A stretch of 64,000 bases of DNA from Lithospermum erythrorhizon (Eukaryota > Streptophyta > Magnoliopsida > Boraginales > Boraginaceae). Where the stretch lies: contig JADFUC010000709.1 in the NCBI GenBank assembly GCA_019722365.1, forward strand, positions 434,001 to 498,000, in the 5' to 3' direction. Of the stretch, positions 1-13,180 are shown piece by piece. Under the pieces are notes generated by a model, which saw nothing but the letters and a program-made list of their open reading frames with translations, had not been told where the DNA came from and searched no databases. The stretch's first letter is position 1, and each line of letters begins with the position of its first letter. A program made the translations under genes and the position numbers.

Positions 1-1377
1 ACTTTTCAAGAAGACCTTTCACTGCGGAAACTTCTTCTAACCTTTTATAAAGCCATTCAACCCTCAGCCGTACAGTTTCAAGATCCTTAATTCGGGCCTG
101 CATGCTACTGACATCTAGGGACATAATGTTCGGAATTTTGGGTTCCAATTCTCGGTAGATCATGCAAACAGACTCGAGCAAGGTTGCACGAGTTTGAGAC
201 GTTTGTAAAATACAATCACTTGCAATATCCCCATGCTCACTAATGATTTTGTTAAGCAATGGTGCAACCTCTCCCTTTACTCTATACCCAGCTACGGTGA
301 CCAAACCTGTATGTGTTACAGAATCTACTTCTTCAGCATCAGATACATTTTTATTCAACTTTTGAATTAAGCCTGTGAGATTAGGACTGTCTTCCCTGTT
401 TGTGAGATTAAGGCTGTCTTCCCTGTTTAATTCACAATCTTTACCCAATGGTCGGCTGTCGACCTCTTCTGCTTGGTCTCCAAGAGTGTGGGATTGAATA
501 TTAGCTTTTGTTACTTTTGCAATATTGCTTCGAGTTGAATACCTAGAGGAGGAAGGCAAAGGACGCAATCCCTGTGCACACATCGAAAATTATTCAACAC
601 AAACTACTTCAAGATTGTGCACAATAATTTAAGGTTCAACCAGACAACTACAAATAAGAGACTAATACAAAACGGGGAAGTACTGACAAGTACACTATGC
701 TCTCCTCCCCCGCCCCTGAGACAACAGAGACGTGCATAAGTATTTAAACACAATTGCAAGAGGCTGTTGTACAATAATGAGACATATGTTTTCACATATA
801 ACAGTATTAGGAACTGGAATAAATTGCACATTATGAAATCTCTTCATAATCATCTTGCACCTGTTTGGTTTCCTCAAGCTGATTTTCCTTCTCATCCTCT
901 ACCTACCTATACTTACAAATAAAGAAAAATAATAAATTCAACATGCCCCCTAGGCTCCTGCCTAAGAGGAGTCAGTTTGTTCGCAACCTTAGCCCTGTGA
1001 TAACACAAAGACGGTGTTTTCAAATTAACCTAAGATGAACTACAAATAATATCTACAACTTCACAATAGATAACAAACATAGATAGTGTAATGAACAATA
1101 TATATTACACTTCGTTAATATCATAAAACATGTCTTTGTTTGTTTTTAAAATATAATATAATAATAAAAAATAAAACTAATGGAATGTAACATTAAGTGT
1201 TATGTAATTTCATTATATCCAAGAGCTCGTAAATATAAAATATTTGGTAATTACCTGAGCTGCAGTATTGCCACTGACAGCATTTATTTGTTGAATGACT
1301 TGAAGTTGATCTTCATCACTGTAATCAACTTCTTTATAAGTTGCTCTCTTTCTTCCCCTTGTTTTCCTCCTCCCCAT
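1..1377 (-). CDS. PEARLI 4 / phospholipase-like protein, 3' end outside window
   Basis: Three exons read in frame on the minus strand: 1377..1255 (41 codons from the ATG at 1377, basic start MGRRKTRGRKR), 902..861 (14 codons) and 571..1 (190 codons, running off the edge). Donors are GT (1254, 860) and acceptors AG (903, 572). The last 90 residues carry the pattern I associate with the PEARLI 4 domain: VAGYRVKGEVAP, then EHGDIASDC, a hydrophobic stretch with LLESVC, and a helical end DLETVRLRVEWLYKRLEEV. The family is plant-specific; despite the name no catalytic lipase function is established to my knowledge. A 27-bp unit is repeated at 374-400 and 401-427, giving a nine-residue coding duplication ending in NLT. 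An alternative first codon at 583 is in the same frame but would drop the first two exons. The family call is fairly secure; exon 1 and exon 2 are inferred from frame and splice sites only. Confidence 0.62.
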
Positions 1378-2610
1378 TTTGCCCCAAACTATATTCTCAA
1401 ACCTTCTCCTTTTTCCTTCAATTGTTTGTTCGTACTGTTGAGTTTAGGTTTTCAATCTGGAAGTGCCTTGCTGGCTTTCTTGAAATAGTCAAGGATCTCG
1501 CTTTCTATAAAGTTATTTGGTTACAGTATTTTATGTACTCCGTATTTAATTCACCACTTATTTCCGAAAACGTAATTTTAATAAGCGATTTTCAACACGT
1601 TACATAGCTGGGCTGTTACATAGTTACCCAATAGTTGTCTTTAAGTGTCGTCTTTGTGCAACAAAAGCTGAACTGTTATACACAGCACCAAAAACAGCAC
1701 AACGACCATTTCGCTTCCTATTCAGAAGTCAGATTATTTTAAGACTAAAAACACTATTTCAAGTGATATCGATCTCAACAAAAAAGATCACGTATCTTAA
1801 ACTGCGTAGATCAAGTTTATAAAAGTCTCGATTTTACTATCAATATTTTTTTGTTGAGCCCATCACACGCGCTTTTTAAGAGAGATGTATCTAAAGAAGC
1901 TCTCCACGACTATTCACGTCCGATCGTATACAAATTTTTTCTACTCGTACAGAAACAATTATATCAACTCATGATTACTAAAAATAAGTAAATTACAAGA
2001 CATACTATGTATCCAATATACACACCCAAATAGCTGCTTTTTAATAATCGAATTCACTATTTTATCTCTCATCATAACCCCAAATACTAACTGTTTGGTG
2101 TAAATAGCCTGAATCTATAGTGTGATATTTACCAATTGTTGAGTATATTTGAAGGCAACAATCAAACGATATGGTATGGGAATTTATATTTTGTTATAGT
2201 TTTGTGATATTTTTGTTACATTACGTTGCGAATTATATTTGTATTTTTAAATATAGTAATTTATTAAGTTTATATTAATGGTAAAATAATAATTTCACTT
2301 AAAAAAATTATTATATGGTGTGTATGGTGTTTTCCGCACGACTTCGATTTACCATCTCGCACTGACACAAAGCTAGCGAATTCAATTTACCAATCACTGA
2401 CACAACACTTTTCGACTCATCAACTTCAATTATCGGGCATTTAGCATCATTTATGCATTCAAAGATTTATTTAAACGATCCAATAATCAGATCATTTTTA
2501 ATGCCTCTTTATATATCTGAATCTTTGTTTCTATTGCGTTTTATTATATTTTCTGATCATATTTTATCTTTTTCTATTTTCAGATTATTCACATTTCCAG
2601 TTTAATTACA
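1378..2610. other. Intergenic region between divergent PEARLI 4-like and SRP14-like genes
   Basis: The two flanking genes point away from each other, so this stretch should hold both promoters. A TATA-like TTTATATAT at 2508-2516 lies about 100 bases before the SRP14-like ATG, followed by a T-rich leader. At 2340-2410 a short phrase (ATTTACCA followed by CACTGACACAA) occurs twice. No other gene is visible. Confidence 0.4.
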
Positions 2611-4183
2611 ATGGTAAGTACCATCACATATTTTGCTGCTCAATACCATAATTTTCGCAACTTCAATTGAATCATGTTTTGATGATTTTCCTATAGTTTA
2701 AATTAATAATCGATCAATTAATAAATTTCACCATTATTAATTTATAGAGTTTTTACTGTAAGTTTGAGGATGTAAACCTGGAATTTTATTTTTTCATTAT
2801 ATGTACACTCTGAAGTGGATTTAGTGAGGCAATGAATCAAAGAACCCCTTGGAAGAAGGCGATATCTATTAAAGATTTTAAGTTTTAACGAAGTGTTGAT
2901 TTGTTTGGCTCTTTTAGGTAGGGTTACAGCTTGATCCTTTTCTCAATGAACTTACTAACATGTTTGAACGAACCACGGAAAAGGGATCTGTTTGGGTTAC
3001 TCTCAAGCATTGTAAGTTTTGTTGTTATTTTCTTTGGTTTTGCATTCCTGCAACTATATATTTCGTGTCTTAATTTTAATGTGATCGTTTCTTTTGAAAC
3101 GATGGTTTCTTCTGGCGTCAGCTTCTGACATGTCTAAAGTCCAAAGAAATAAAATGAAGACAGCTGGGGGGGAAATTGAGTTTAAATGAAGACTACTGTA
3201 AACTCTTGACATCTTATCTTCCATATCGTGTTTGCTTGGGTTTTTAGACTCATGCCTGCGACTGAGAAACAAGTTATATGATAACATCCTTGCAAATTGT
3301 GGTACTTGTTACCAGTAGATAAACCCATCATCGAAAAGTTAAAATTATATAAAATGGAGAAGTATGAAGGTAAGAAGAATAAGGATGAAGACTTCTTTGG
3401 CAGTTTAATTGTTGGTATCTTATGAAGTGTGTGTTTAACTGTTTATAAAAGTTGGGGAAACTCGGAAAATCTAAAGATAAGTTGGTTTTTAGGATATAGA
3501 AAGCCACATACAAGAAAATAGAACTTCATAGGAAGTGACTTGGTGAATGGTTGAACTTCATACAATTTACCTGTAATAATTTCTTTGAGATTCTTGATTG
3601 ACCAATATTTTAACGAGTTAAGTTCGATTATTTCTTAGTGCTGTTTCAATTTTCATCCCCCTGGGATGTGTAAATACTAGGATATGGAGTTGTAATGGGA
3701 GGAAGAACTGGTTACTAGACTGCACGGCATTTTCTTCATTTCATGAGTTTATTATTTCTGGAATTTGAATTTGTTTTATCCATTTTAGGACTTGGTGATA
3801 AATTTGAGGTTGTGAACTTGTTTGAGATACTATCCTTATCAAATTGAGGATGCAATTCAGAAAAGTTTGATGAGCATGCAATCTGACATGTAAGAATTGA
3901 AAATTGGAGTATTTCACTTTATGCTTCGACACTTGACACGTGCTTACTAACTGAATTTTTCATATTTTCTCATTTCGGATCCATTCCTTAAAACTGAAGT
4001 TGGCTTTACTTTTAGCAGGCCATCTGTGTTGGTTGTTTTAGAAATGTTTAGCAAGTGCTTCTGCTTGCGCAGTATTTTTCCTGTTTGGTTATCTAAAAGC
4101 TCAGCTAATATGACTCAACTTATTATGTTTCGCTGGACTTATAGGTTGGGCCAAAAGATCACCAGCGGTTTCAAGCTTCATAT
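2611..4183 (+). pseudogene. SRP14: SRP14-like gene (signal recognition particle 14 kDa), disrupted
   Basis: SRP14 is the small subunit that, with SRP9, binds the Alu domain of SRP RNA and slows elongation in the cytosol. The sequence shows ATG at 2611 followed at once by GTAAGT; exon 2 at 2918-3011 reading VGLQLDPFLNELTNMFER then EKGSVWVTLKH, close to plant SRP14; exon 3 at 3122-3189 reading SKVQRNKMKTAGGEIEFK and then a TGA where the family continues with a conserved IRATDGKK segment; and an isolated exon at 4145-4183 reading VGPKDHQRFQASY before a GTTAGC donor. The IRATDGKK coding part and the lysine-rich C-terminal exon (AHMTALKKRER in other plants) are not found between 3190 and about 5600. 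The visible product stops at about 54 residues against roughly 120 in the family. I therefore call it a pseudogene. Identity as SRP14 is strong; loss of function is inferred. Confidence 0.75.
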
Positions 4184-5867
4184 GTTAGCTTCCGATTATA
4201 TTTGTTTGGACATGTTTCAATACCGTTCGGTCTTGAGTTAGTGTTGGTTAAGAGTCTCGAGTTATCTTGTCCGAGTACGCGAAAGAAATTGTAGACTTCT
4301 CTGATAAAATCATTTTTTGATTTTGGTTGTATTCTCTGTATTTATCTTAAGGATTTATGAGATAGGAAAAGAAAGTACAAGGTCCTGTTGTATTACCTTT
4401 TAGATAAATTCATTTGAATGCTGTAAAAATAATCACATCATTTGAAAATATTAGGTTTGGAACATAATGATCACGCATGGTTAAGGCCCCTTTCGGCTTT
4501 CCCTCCAATAGCTGGTTTCCTCTTTCAGGAATCAAATTTATTTACTGAATTTTGAACTGGATTCCCGGAAGCTGTTCAACTGTCCCCAACTATTATTATT
4601 TTGCATTTTTACTACCACTCAGATTGTTACTAAGGAATCATTATTTTGATTTATTCTTTGGATTATAATTCTGTTCTTAACTATATGAAGGAGATTGAAT
4701 AGACTAATTTTCCGTCATGAATATCAATTATGTGATTATTCATGTTCGTTAAATCCCAATAATAGCACCTAGTTTTGAGGAAGAGTGAATGACACATGAC
4801 ACCATTTAAATTTTATTTATTTACTATTTAAATCAGTATATCTAATATCATCTCTGCCTCGATCATTCACGCTTTTAAACTGCTTCAATCGATTATTTCA
4901 ATTTATTTTGTCCGTTAACAATACATATCATATCAATTCGATGCCATATCTAGTTTTGACAAGCCATATCAGATAACAAATATGATTGTAATGTATATAA
5001 CAATAACAATAAACAAAAAAAAAAACAATAACAATAAACAACGTTTGTGACACTTCGCAAGTAATATGGATTCATCAGTCCCTATTCGTCAACAAAATTC
5101 TACTAAGTGAGAATAAAGTTTTTGGTATTTTTTATGAGAGAAGCAATGCTCCTACATTGTTGAAACAAAAACCTGGCTCCATCATATTTCTCCAAATGTC
5201 AAAACCAAATACTTCCCAAAGAGATCCAAAATAGAATAATCAATACACAGTGAAAAGAATAAGAGACTAGCGATTTTTAAACCCTATCGTTATTTCTTTA
5301 AAATCGAAAAGACTTGTTTTAATAAATACATGTATGATTTCTTTTATCAGAACATATATATCTAAACCCGACGAAATCACTTTACGTATAATATTAACCA
5401 TTAGATTAGTCGAAGATTAATTAGTAATCTGGCAACCCGAAATTGCTAAGAATAATGACATACAAGAAGTTGCTTAAGACTAACGCCGCCTCCAATATAA
5501 TATAGTAGTCACTCTTTAAGAACATTCACCTCTATTGTTCTCTTAAAACCAATTTACTCAAATAATGGACCAATAGTACGGAAAAGCCTTTCATTTTCTT
5601 GTTTATAATTCTTCGAAATTAATTTAACAAGAATAAATTGAAGCATATCTTGTTGGCCTGGTCGGTAAAAGGTGCACATAAAAGTGGCTAACCACCTATT
5701 ATTGCATAAACTAATTTAAACCCTATAATCTGACATATATCCTATGTAAGATAAGGATATCGCTAAGATCATTTTCAACACTAAAAATGATCTATTATTA
5801 CTGAACACAAAAATGGTTTAAGAAATACATTAATATGAGTTTGATTAAGGCTCATTCTTTGGGTTAT
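4184..5867. other. Intergenic, no gene seen
   Basis: AT-rich sequence after the SRP14-like fragment. It holds a short A/C-rich low-complexity run near 4998-5040 built on AACAATAA. I searched it for the missing C-terminal exon of SRP14 and saw none. Confidence 0.4.
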
Positions 5868-7745
5868 GTGTGATACTTAAAATTTATCAGTAATTAAATC
5901 GATTAAAACTAATTAATCAAATCAATTAAGGATCGAGCCACCTAAAAAATGTCACTTCGATTAAACCCTAAATTAAACAAACCTCGAACGAACGAGAGTT
6001 CCCGGAAATCAAGCCCCCTGAATTAATCGCAACTAAAAATAAGTGGTTTCTACATTAATTAACCCTAAGTTGAAATAAATAAAGTATTCTATGAAAACAG
6101 CCTCGCATTAAACGTCACGAAACTTAGTGTTCAAAATTCCTAATTTTATTGATTAAAATCTGGGCATACGGACGCTCCGGGCGCCACGCACTAAAATTAA
6201 ACGGTTAATCTAAAAATCACTTGGGGTTTAATTTAAGACTCCAAAAGCTATATTGCTCAAACTCAAGGCTAAAAGACCAAATCAAGACTCAAGCCAGCAA
6301 AAATACCAAAGCCGCCGCACACATGAAATATTGACCTAAAAGCATTAACCTTCTTTTTCATGAAAATGGGCGCCCAAAAGGGTTACTTGGAGGAAAAGTA
6401 CTTCCTAAATTATCCGACTGGCCCGCATCTACTAAAAATTCAACTGGCCAAGACGCGATCCACTGAATCAAATCTGGCCTAATAAGAAGTTAAGATTCAG
6501 CCCAGAAACTATAAATACCTCATTTTGGCCGTAAATTACACACATATTCATTCACCTCCACCACAAAAAAACACACAAAACCCTAGAGAAAATACAGAAA
6601 ACGATCTCTGAAATTTCGGGAAGAATCTTTAAAGTTCGCCAAAGAAAACACCACATTGGGGTTGGGAAAATACCTGTGTGGCCAAAACAATGCTTAAATT
6701 AAGGATTATCAGACAAATACAATAATCCTTCAAGCCATGAAAACTGGATGGTAATGGACGTAGCTGTTAACGCTCGAATATCTTCGGTGATTGTGTTTCC
6801 ACGTAGCCTGATTATCTGGGAAAACTTGGATGAAATAAATCTCGTGTCGATTCATCAAATATCGATATGCAATAAACCGAAATTGCTCCGCCTCTATACC
6901 CTGATTCTCAAGTGAACACTCAAGCAGCCTCGTCTTACTGGATCACTATCATCAACCGTGCCAACTCACTAAGCCCCTGGAGTCAAATCTCACTCAAGCC
7001 TCACGCGGCCATATCCTCACCACACTCTACGTAGAACACTGCTGGTGTCACAGAATATGCTTGCTGGCTGCTCAACACTGGTTGCTTATCACTCCATACG
7101 TACTGAAGCTCTGGAAATTTATCCCAAATCAAGTCATTGCGAATAAGCGCACTAAATTCCATCAAAGACAATCTACTTTTAGTTCCACCTATCTTAATAA
7201 ACAAAGCGCTGGTGCACCAAATCCCAAAATCCCACTAGCGCTATACTTTTATCCACCACGGAAAGCCCCACCAAAGAATAAGCCAAAGAAACAGACAATC
7301 AAGTAAACGCCAGTAGAGAAAGTTCATCAAGCTCTAACATAACTCAGACGTTCAAGCACTCCAAGACGCCCATACAACAAACACGTGAATACGCCAAGCA
7401 TGCTTTTCCCTGGCCGACCATATCAGTCCGCATCAAAGCCTAAGCCCATCAAGCATTTTCGTGACATCTATCCAAATGCCTGTAGCTTTATCCAAATCCA
7501 AAGCTTAAATCAAATCAAGCTTCAAGTCAATTCAAGACTTATCAAATCAAGCTCATATCAATACCAAATCGCCTCAAGCTCAAGTAGCCTGCATATCTCA
7601 CAAATCACAACAAACGCTTATGATCCATACGATACCGATCATTTTCGATTCGATATAAAACCAGACACCGGCGAATTTTCTCACAGCTTGCTGCTTATTT
7701 ACCTATTATAAATAATAAAAATTCTTCTTTGCATTACAATTATGA
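5868..7745 (+). repeat. LTR-like repeat, copy A (Ty3/gypsy-type architecture)
   Basis: This stretch is collinear with 18463-20050 in a diverged form. Shared landmarks are ACAAACCTCGAA, a CATTAATTAACCCTAA block, a long tail rich in CAAGC and AATCAAG, and an end with TATTATAAATAATAAAA followed by a CTT...GCATTACA tract. A TATA-like CTATAAATA lies at 6509-6517 and a polyadenylation-like AATAATAAA at 7711-7719, as expected for the promoter and R region of an LTR. No primer binding site or polypurine tract was found beside it, so it looks like a solo LTR. Borders are approximate. No coding capacity is seen. Confidence 0.45.
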
Positions 7746-9505
7746 AAAATAAAAATATATAAATAACTTACAATTTTGTATTGATTTAACGAAAAATTAG
7801 AATATAATAAATTACAGAACATATATAGATCTGAAAAAGATAGATCCATTTTTGAATTTGATGGTTGAATTTTTAAATTATGAAGACAAAGTTTTATATA
7901 ATATACATATCAATAATATTTGGATTGAAACCAAGATTTAATACTGTTATATACTTGCCAATTTTATAAGAATCAAAATTTGAGTCCATTAAACTACATA
8001 ACTTATTACTTTTGATATTGAAGTTAATAATAAGCTTGACAATCATTTTAGGATAAAGGAACGTTAGCTATTTTTTTAGCTTAATTATAAAGAATATGAA
8101 CATTATCCATCTATCTTAAAAAAATAAGTACGTTATAAAAGTGAGAATCTTTTAAAAAACGAGATCAGCGGTGGGATAAAATAAATCAATATATAGTATT
8201 CTACAAAAAAGGAATACATATATTTGAGAGAAGGAAAGCATACATTTTGTTAAGAAAATAGGAGTAATGAGTCAAGTAACCAAGGCACCAAGCTGGTTGA
8301 TAGATTAAGTATAGATCGGAGTACCTATTGTATACACATTGGCCAAGTATAAATAATTGAGAGAAGCAAATCATATATTACGTGCGGAAATGGTTCAAGT
8401 CACTGTTTTCTCACTCGAATACATTTCTCTCCGCAATAAATGGAGAGTCACGTACTACCATTAATTGATTCATGAATTGAAATTATTATAAAGTTTGACA
8501 TTATTTCACAAGATAAGAATATTATATCATCATTTTCATTTTATTTAGGCGTGCTTAAGAGAATGATGAACTACGAGTGACGCTAAATTATGAAAATTAC
8601 TCCTAATTTTTATTACTCCATTTGATTTATTATCGTGTGAAATACAATGCTTTATTTTTAGAACTAGTAACATTACTAAACAATGAGTCTACTTGTAACA
8701 TTACTAACCAATAACTTCATACTGCTTGTAAATTGCAAGGGTGACTACAATTCATCAAGTCTTTCGTAGTATTTTCTAATGTCTTCATCAAGTGAGTCAT
8801 TTAAATATGTTTTCATTTGTAGTGTTAAAATACCTATTGATCCAATATAATGGATTATAATCAAGACCTCACATAAAGTTTTGGACGTAGAAAATTATGA
8901 AATATTCAAGTGGAGGTGATAGTGCAGGAAAGGTTAGTCGATAATCTTGACTTTGAAGTAACAAAATTATAAACTTAAGGATTCAGCAAGAATTCCTATA
9001 TGGAGTATGCATTTACTTTTACATTTACATATATATACAAACAACAATTTCCCACCATGAACATCAATGTGGGAAAACGTAAAGATTAGAAAAACAAATC
9101 AAAAGAAAAGTAAGAAATCATTGACCCAACATGTTTCCTACTATTATCTCCCTAACCAAAAAAGTCTTGATTTAATCCACTACAAACATCTACCTTTTCC
9201 TCCTCATGAACATGGACAAATGAATCAAACCTTGTTGTCAAAGACTAATCAGCAAAATCACCATTTAGTATAATTATAATGATAATTCGGGAACAACCTC
9301 TTTGTTTTCACATGAGAAAAGTTGCATATTATTTCGACCCGAATTTATCCCGTTTAAAAAGAAATATGTTTAGAGATATCCGGCATGTTGATGTTGAAGT
9401 TGTAGTAGAACAATAATATTGACAAGATCCTCTTTTATAGAACACCCACAAAATATACAACCCAAAAAAGAAATCTTGTAATAGCCACTATCTTAAGGTT
9501 GATGA
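7746..9505. other. Intergenic, downstream of the IDA-like gene
   Basis: Very AT-rich. The open frame at 9067-9273 has low-complexity composition (Lys, Asn, Gln) and no family likeness, so I do not call it a gene. Nothing else is supported. Confidence 0.35.
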
Positions 9506-9736
9506 TCAAGGTGATCTCCAACTTTGAAGGCCAATGTTGTTGTGTTTTCTTGAAGGACCAGAAGCTGGTACCATCCTTTTTGGCATGTAATTTGAGTAAT
9601 GGCCTGATGAGGGTTGATGATTTGGCTCCCAGTTGAATACGTTTGAGTTTCTTGATCCATAACAATGGCTGAAAATAAAAGCAAACACCACCAACAAGCA
9701 TAGAAGAAGAAGTATAGGCCTTCTCTTACCACTCAT
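9506..9736 (-). CDS. IDA-like (IDL) secreted peptide precursor
   Basis: An intronless 76-residue precursor. Residues 1 to about 27 form a signal peptide: basic MSGKRRP, then a long Leu/Val/Phe core ending near SHCYG. A variable middle follows, and the C-terminus carries the extended PIP motif of the IDA family: YMPKRMVPASGPSRKHN at residues 50-66 (family pattern LPKG-x-PIPPSxPSKRHN), with a tail NIGLQSWRSP. In this family the Pro-rich 12-14-residue peptide is cut out in the apoplast and perceived by HAE/HSL receptor kinases, controlling cell separation, or stress and root responses in IDL6/7-type members. The tail after the HN places it nearer IDL6/7-type members than IDA itself, from memory. 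The ATG at 9736 is chosen because it alone gives a complete signal peptide; other frames here lose the motif. The family call is strong; the subfamily is not. Confidence 0.88.
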   Translation of the reverse strand: MSGKRRPILLLLCLLVVFAFIFSHCYGSRNSNVFNWEPNHQPSSGHYSNYMPKRMVPASGPSRKHNNIGLQSWRSP

Positions 9737-10011
9737 TTCTTCAGTATCAAGCTTTTCTTGTTAAAATCTGTACCCCTGAGAAATGAAGCAAGGATTTAAA
9801 GTCTTTTCAATACTCTTCTGCTAGAGGAACAATTTTCATATTCTCTGTTTTGTCGGTAGAATGATATATTTGTTCAGAAATATGCTCTTTTTTTATCAGT
9901 ATTCTCTGCTTTTTGAGGTTTCTGTCTTTCTGATCAGGGGGGGAAAAACATGGATTTCTAGTTCTAGTTTTAGAAGTTTGTGTAACATGCATAAATTCAA
10001 GTGTATGAAAT

Positions 10012-10035
10012 GAGAGAGAGAGAGAGAGAGAGAGA
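10012..10035. repeat. (GA)n microsatellite, (CT)n in the IDL leader sense
   Basis: Twelve GA units in a row, about 275 bases upstream of the IDL start codon. On the transcribed strand it reads as (CT)n, a common feature of plant 5' leaders and core promoters, so it may lie in the leader or just before it. Confidence 0.8.
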
Positions 10036-13000
10036 TGGAGGGAGGGAGATTTTGAAAGAGATGAAGTAGTAGTTTTTCTAGTGGTGGCAAAATAATAGAA
10101 GCTCCCAAAGTTGAAAAGGATGTTGAAATCTTTTCTGAAAGGGACTTGGCAGTGGGGTTGATTTAATGGCTATATACATTTATAAATGAAATTGGAAAGA
10201 CAGATAAAATAGAAAGAGATTTCTTGGTTTGATTTTGTTTATGTGATTTTGTCAAAGCTTGATAAATAAAAGGAAAATGAATTGATTTGAAAGATTAAAG
10301 AAGATAGGAAAAAAGTAGTCATGGGGTTGGCCAGTAGGGTAATGTAATGGGATGCAATGTCTCATCAATTTATATTATGGTTAGGTTTGTGTTTGTTTGG
10401 TCTTCATTGAGTGTAGTTTCAAGTTTCAACATCAATTAATGGCTTATACTTAGTAAGTAATAAGTTTTAAGGTAGTAGTACTATTGTTTGTTGCACAACA
10501 CAGGAAAAGGCCTTTCCTTTGTGACACTTCCTTCTATTTTGTTTGGCTTGATTTGATGCTTATTCTTTGTTTTCTTTCTTGTCACTTAATTAATTGTAAC
10601 ATTTTGAAAATGTTATGGACTTATACATCTTTTCTCGATAAAAAAGTTCAGTTTTAAATATGAGTTGGATGATTATGATTTAAACCACTTGTTATTTTAG
10701 TTGTGCAAGAGCTGAGCTAAACTAAGTGACTCCCGCGGTTCAGCTCGAGTGAGAGGAGGCTCAAAGAGAAATGCTTCTCATTACTCTTGCAATTAAATGA
10801 TTATTTGCCTTGTTAAATGTTATTTTTTTTGTAAATGTAGAAAGATTACAAAACAAAGTTAAAATAAAAGACTACAACAAAGCAGGAATATTATTCAAAA
10901 ATCGAACCCAAGATCTTCATGTTCTACTGTTACCACCTGCCTATCGGTACCATCAACTCGTTAAACGTTAATTAAAAACAAAATAGATTTCGTTAATCCG
11001 ATATTCTCCGCAGATTAAGGTTTTCAAACAAATGAGCCTAACTTGAATTCTGCTTAAAATCAATTGACTGATGAAAGCTCACTGCACCGGTGCAAACATC
11101 CTTCAACTTAGACTCAGTTTACAATTTTAATTACTACATTCCAGTCAGTTCACTTTCGACTTTGTCAGACCTCTCGACCTCGAATCATATTTCTTTGTCA
11201 GATCAGATAATACTCTACTAAAACTATATTAATGAAGAATACATTTCAAATTCTTTTCACTAATACATTTTTTGTAAAAATATTATATAACACAAAGAAA
11301 TATATTTAAGGTCAAAGTTTAAAATTTATGAACTATAAAAAATCAAATTTTCATGGATGGTTGAAGATGAAAATCCGTGACTTCACATTTTACAATCTTG
11401 CAAGAATGGAGAGAGTAAAATAAAAGGTCGGTCCAAGGAGTAATAGAAAGGTATTGATGGAGTAGGAATGTAGGATGATGTGGTTTGCTTGATATGGTAG
11501 TACTAGTATCATAGAGGAGTAGATAGGGGATGATATGGTCAAGCAACTTGTACTTTCTTGATTTCCGCTGAATAATCTGACGTGTGTGGCAACTGTTCGT
11601 CCGTGCAGATAGCTTTATTGCCGAAATAATTTACTTCAAATTCATTTTACCCTAATTTTTCAATCGAACCTTCATTTACCCCCTTTGGTGATTGGAAAAT
11701 AAGGAAGAAGAGATTGTTTTTTCGTGTAAAAATTGAGTTGGACATCCCACCTCGATAGATAGATTAAGAAAATAAAATCATCATGATTTAGGATTCATAT
11801 GTTAAGGGTTTAATGTGACAATAATATCATTTAAAATAGAATTACTACATCGGCCAAGACATGAACATAAATTTCAATATGCAATGTGTTGGTGATTTTA
11901 CCGTTTTATTTGTACGGAGAAAAATACATTATTTTCTATTAAGATTTCAATGTCAATAATCAATTTTGTATAGTATAACTTAGCCAATACAACTTGTGGA
12001 TTGTGTTCCCTATACATATAAAAATATTAAAAAATATTTGTGCAATATAACAAATACAAAAACAATCTTTAACTAAATTACTTTTTAACAAGGCAAAATC
12101 GGAAAATAAAAATGAATTGTTCTTGAATATGGTGTAACAATATATAAACTAGTCGATCTTTATTGAACTTCATATGATTCGACTGGAATACTATCCAAGG
12201 TACTAGTAATTATGCAAACTTGATCGAACTTGACATGATTCGACTTGATTAGCACTGGAAGAGAACTCTTAGTTCTTGCTTTGCTCATCCCTGCAACTCT
12301 GCAAGAATGACCCAAACTTCAATTGCAGTGATTGAATTAGTCCCAATGTTCCCAGAGTTATGGGACAAAGTTCTTTCACCAACGCCACAAATGCAAAGTT
12401 AATGTGCAACTCATCAATAACAGTGACATTTCATCTTTATTTGGTAGAAATAATAGTGTGACACATGGGGTGATTTAAGTATATATCAATTCAAGATGAT
12501 TGTTCCATTGGTTGTGAGATGACTGGCATATCATTAACAAGTTGGCAATTCTCACCTATATGTACTAAATGCATTTTAATCCAATGAAGAACAAGTGATC
12601 AATAGAAAACATAATTTTAGCTTCAATATTTATTAATGTATGAAGTATAAGTGTTGAGTGTAATAAGTGTATAGTACATAATAATATGAATATTAGTTGA
12701 AATTAATTTGGAATCATATCATGAATTGTTACTTCACAAATGAGTTGATTAATTGATATGTATAGGGAATATGTGGTAATGGACATAAATTCAGACTGAC
12801 CTACACTTTATTATGAAAAATGAAGGTTCATCTAACCTTAAAGTGTTAATTGGATCCGCTACTTTCTTGTGGAGCCATGTAAATATGCTGATTAATCGAT
12901 ATTAAGAATGAGTGGCCAAATAATCCTTTATTTAATCAACATAATTGAACACGTTGGCAATTTCCAATTATTTTTTAATGAATTAAATTTATTGTATGAT

Positions 13001-13180
13001 TAATTTGGTTTTGGGATCTTACTGGATTCAAGGCTGTTGAAATTGGACAATTTGACAGAAATGAATTGAAGTAAAATTGGGCCTCCAAGTAATTGTAAGT
13101 CTAATTCGTATTACTTTTGTGGTTGATCCGTTTATGTAGTGTATCACACTATCACTAATTCACTATCAGGTTCTGACGTT
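10036..13180. other. Intergenic, promoter side of the IDL gene, no gene seen
   Basis: AT-rich with scattered low-complexity runs. Apart from the SINE-like block at 10860-10965 I see nothing that I can name. Open frames here, for example 11343-11546 (-), are short and unlike known proteins. Confidence 0.35.
10860..10965 (-). mobile_element. Possible tRNA-derived SINE fragment
   Basis: On the minus strand a box-A-like ATAGGCAGGTGG is followed about 25 bases later by a box-B-like GGGTTCGATTT, the spacing and order of an internal RNA polymerase III promoter, and then an AT-rich tail. The match to the tRNA consensus is loose and no target duplication was found. It could also be chance or part of another repeat. 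Confidence 0.3.

Noticed and set aside
9067..9273. 68-residue Lys/Asn/Gln-rich frame
   Set aside because: AT-driven composition and no family likeness; there is no promoter or leader signal.
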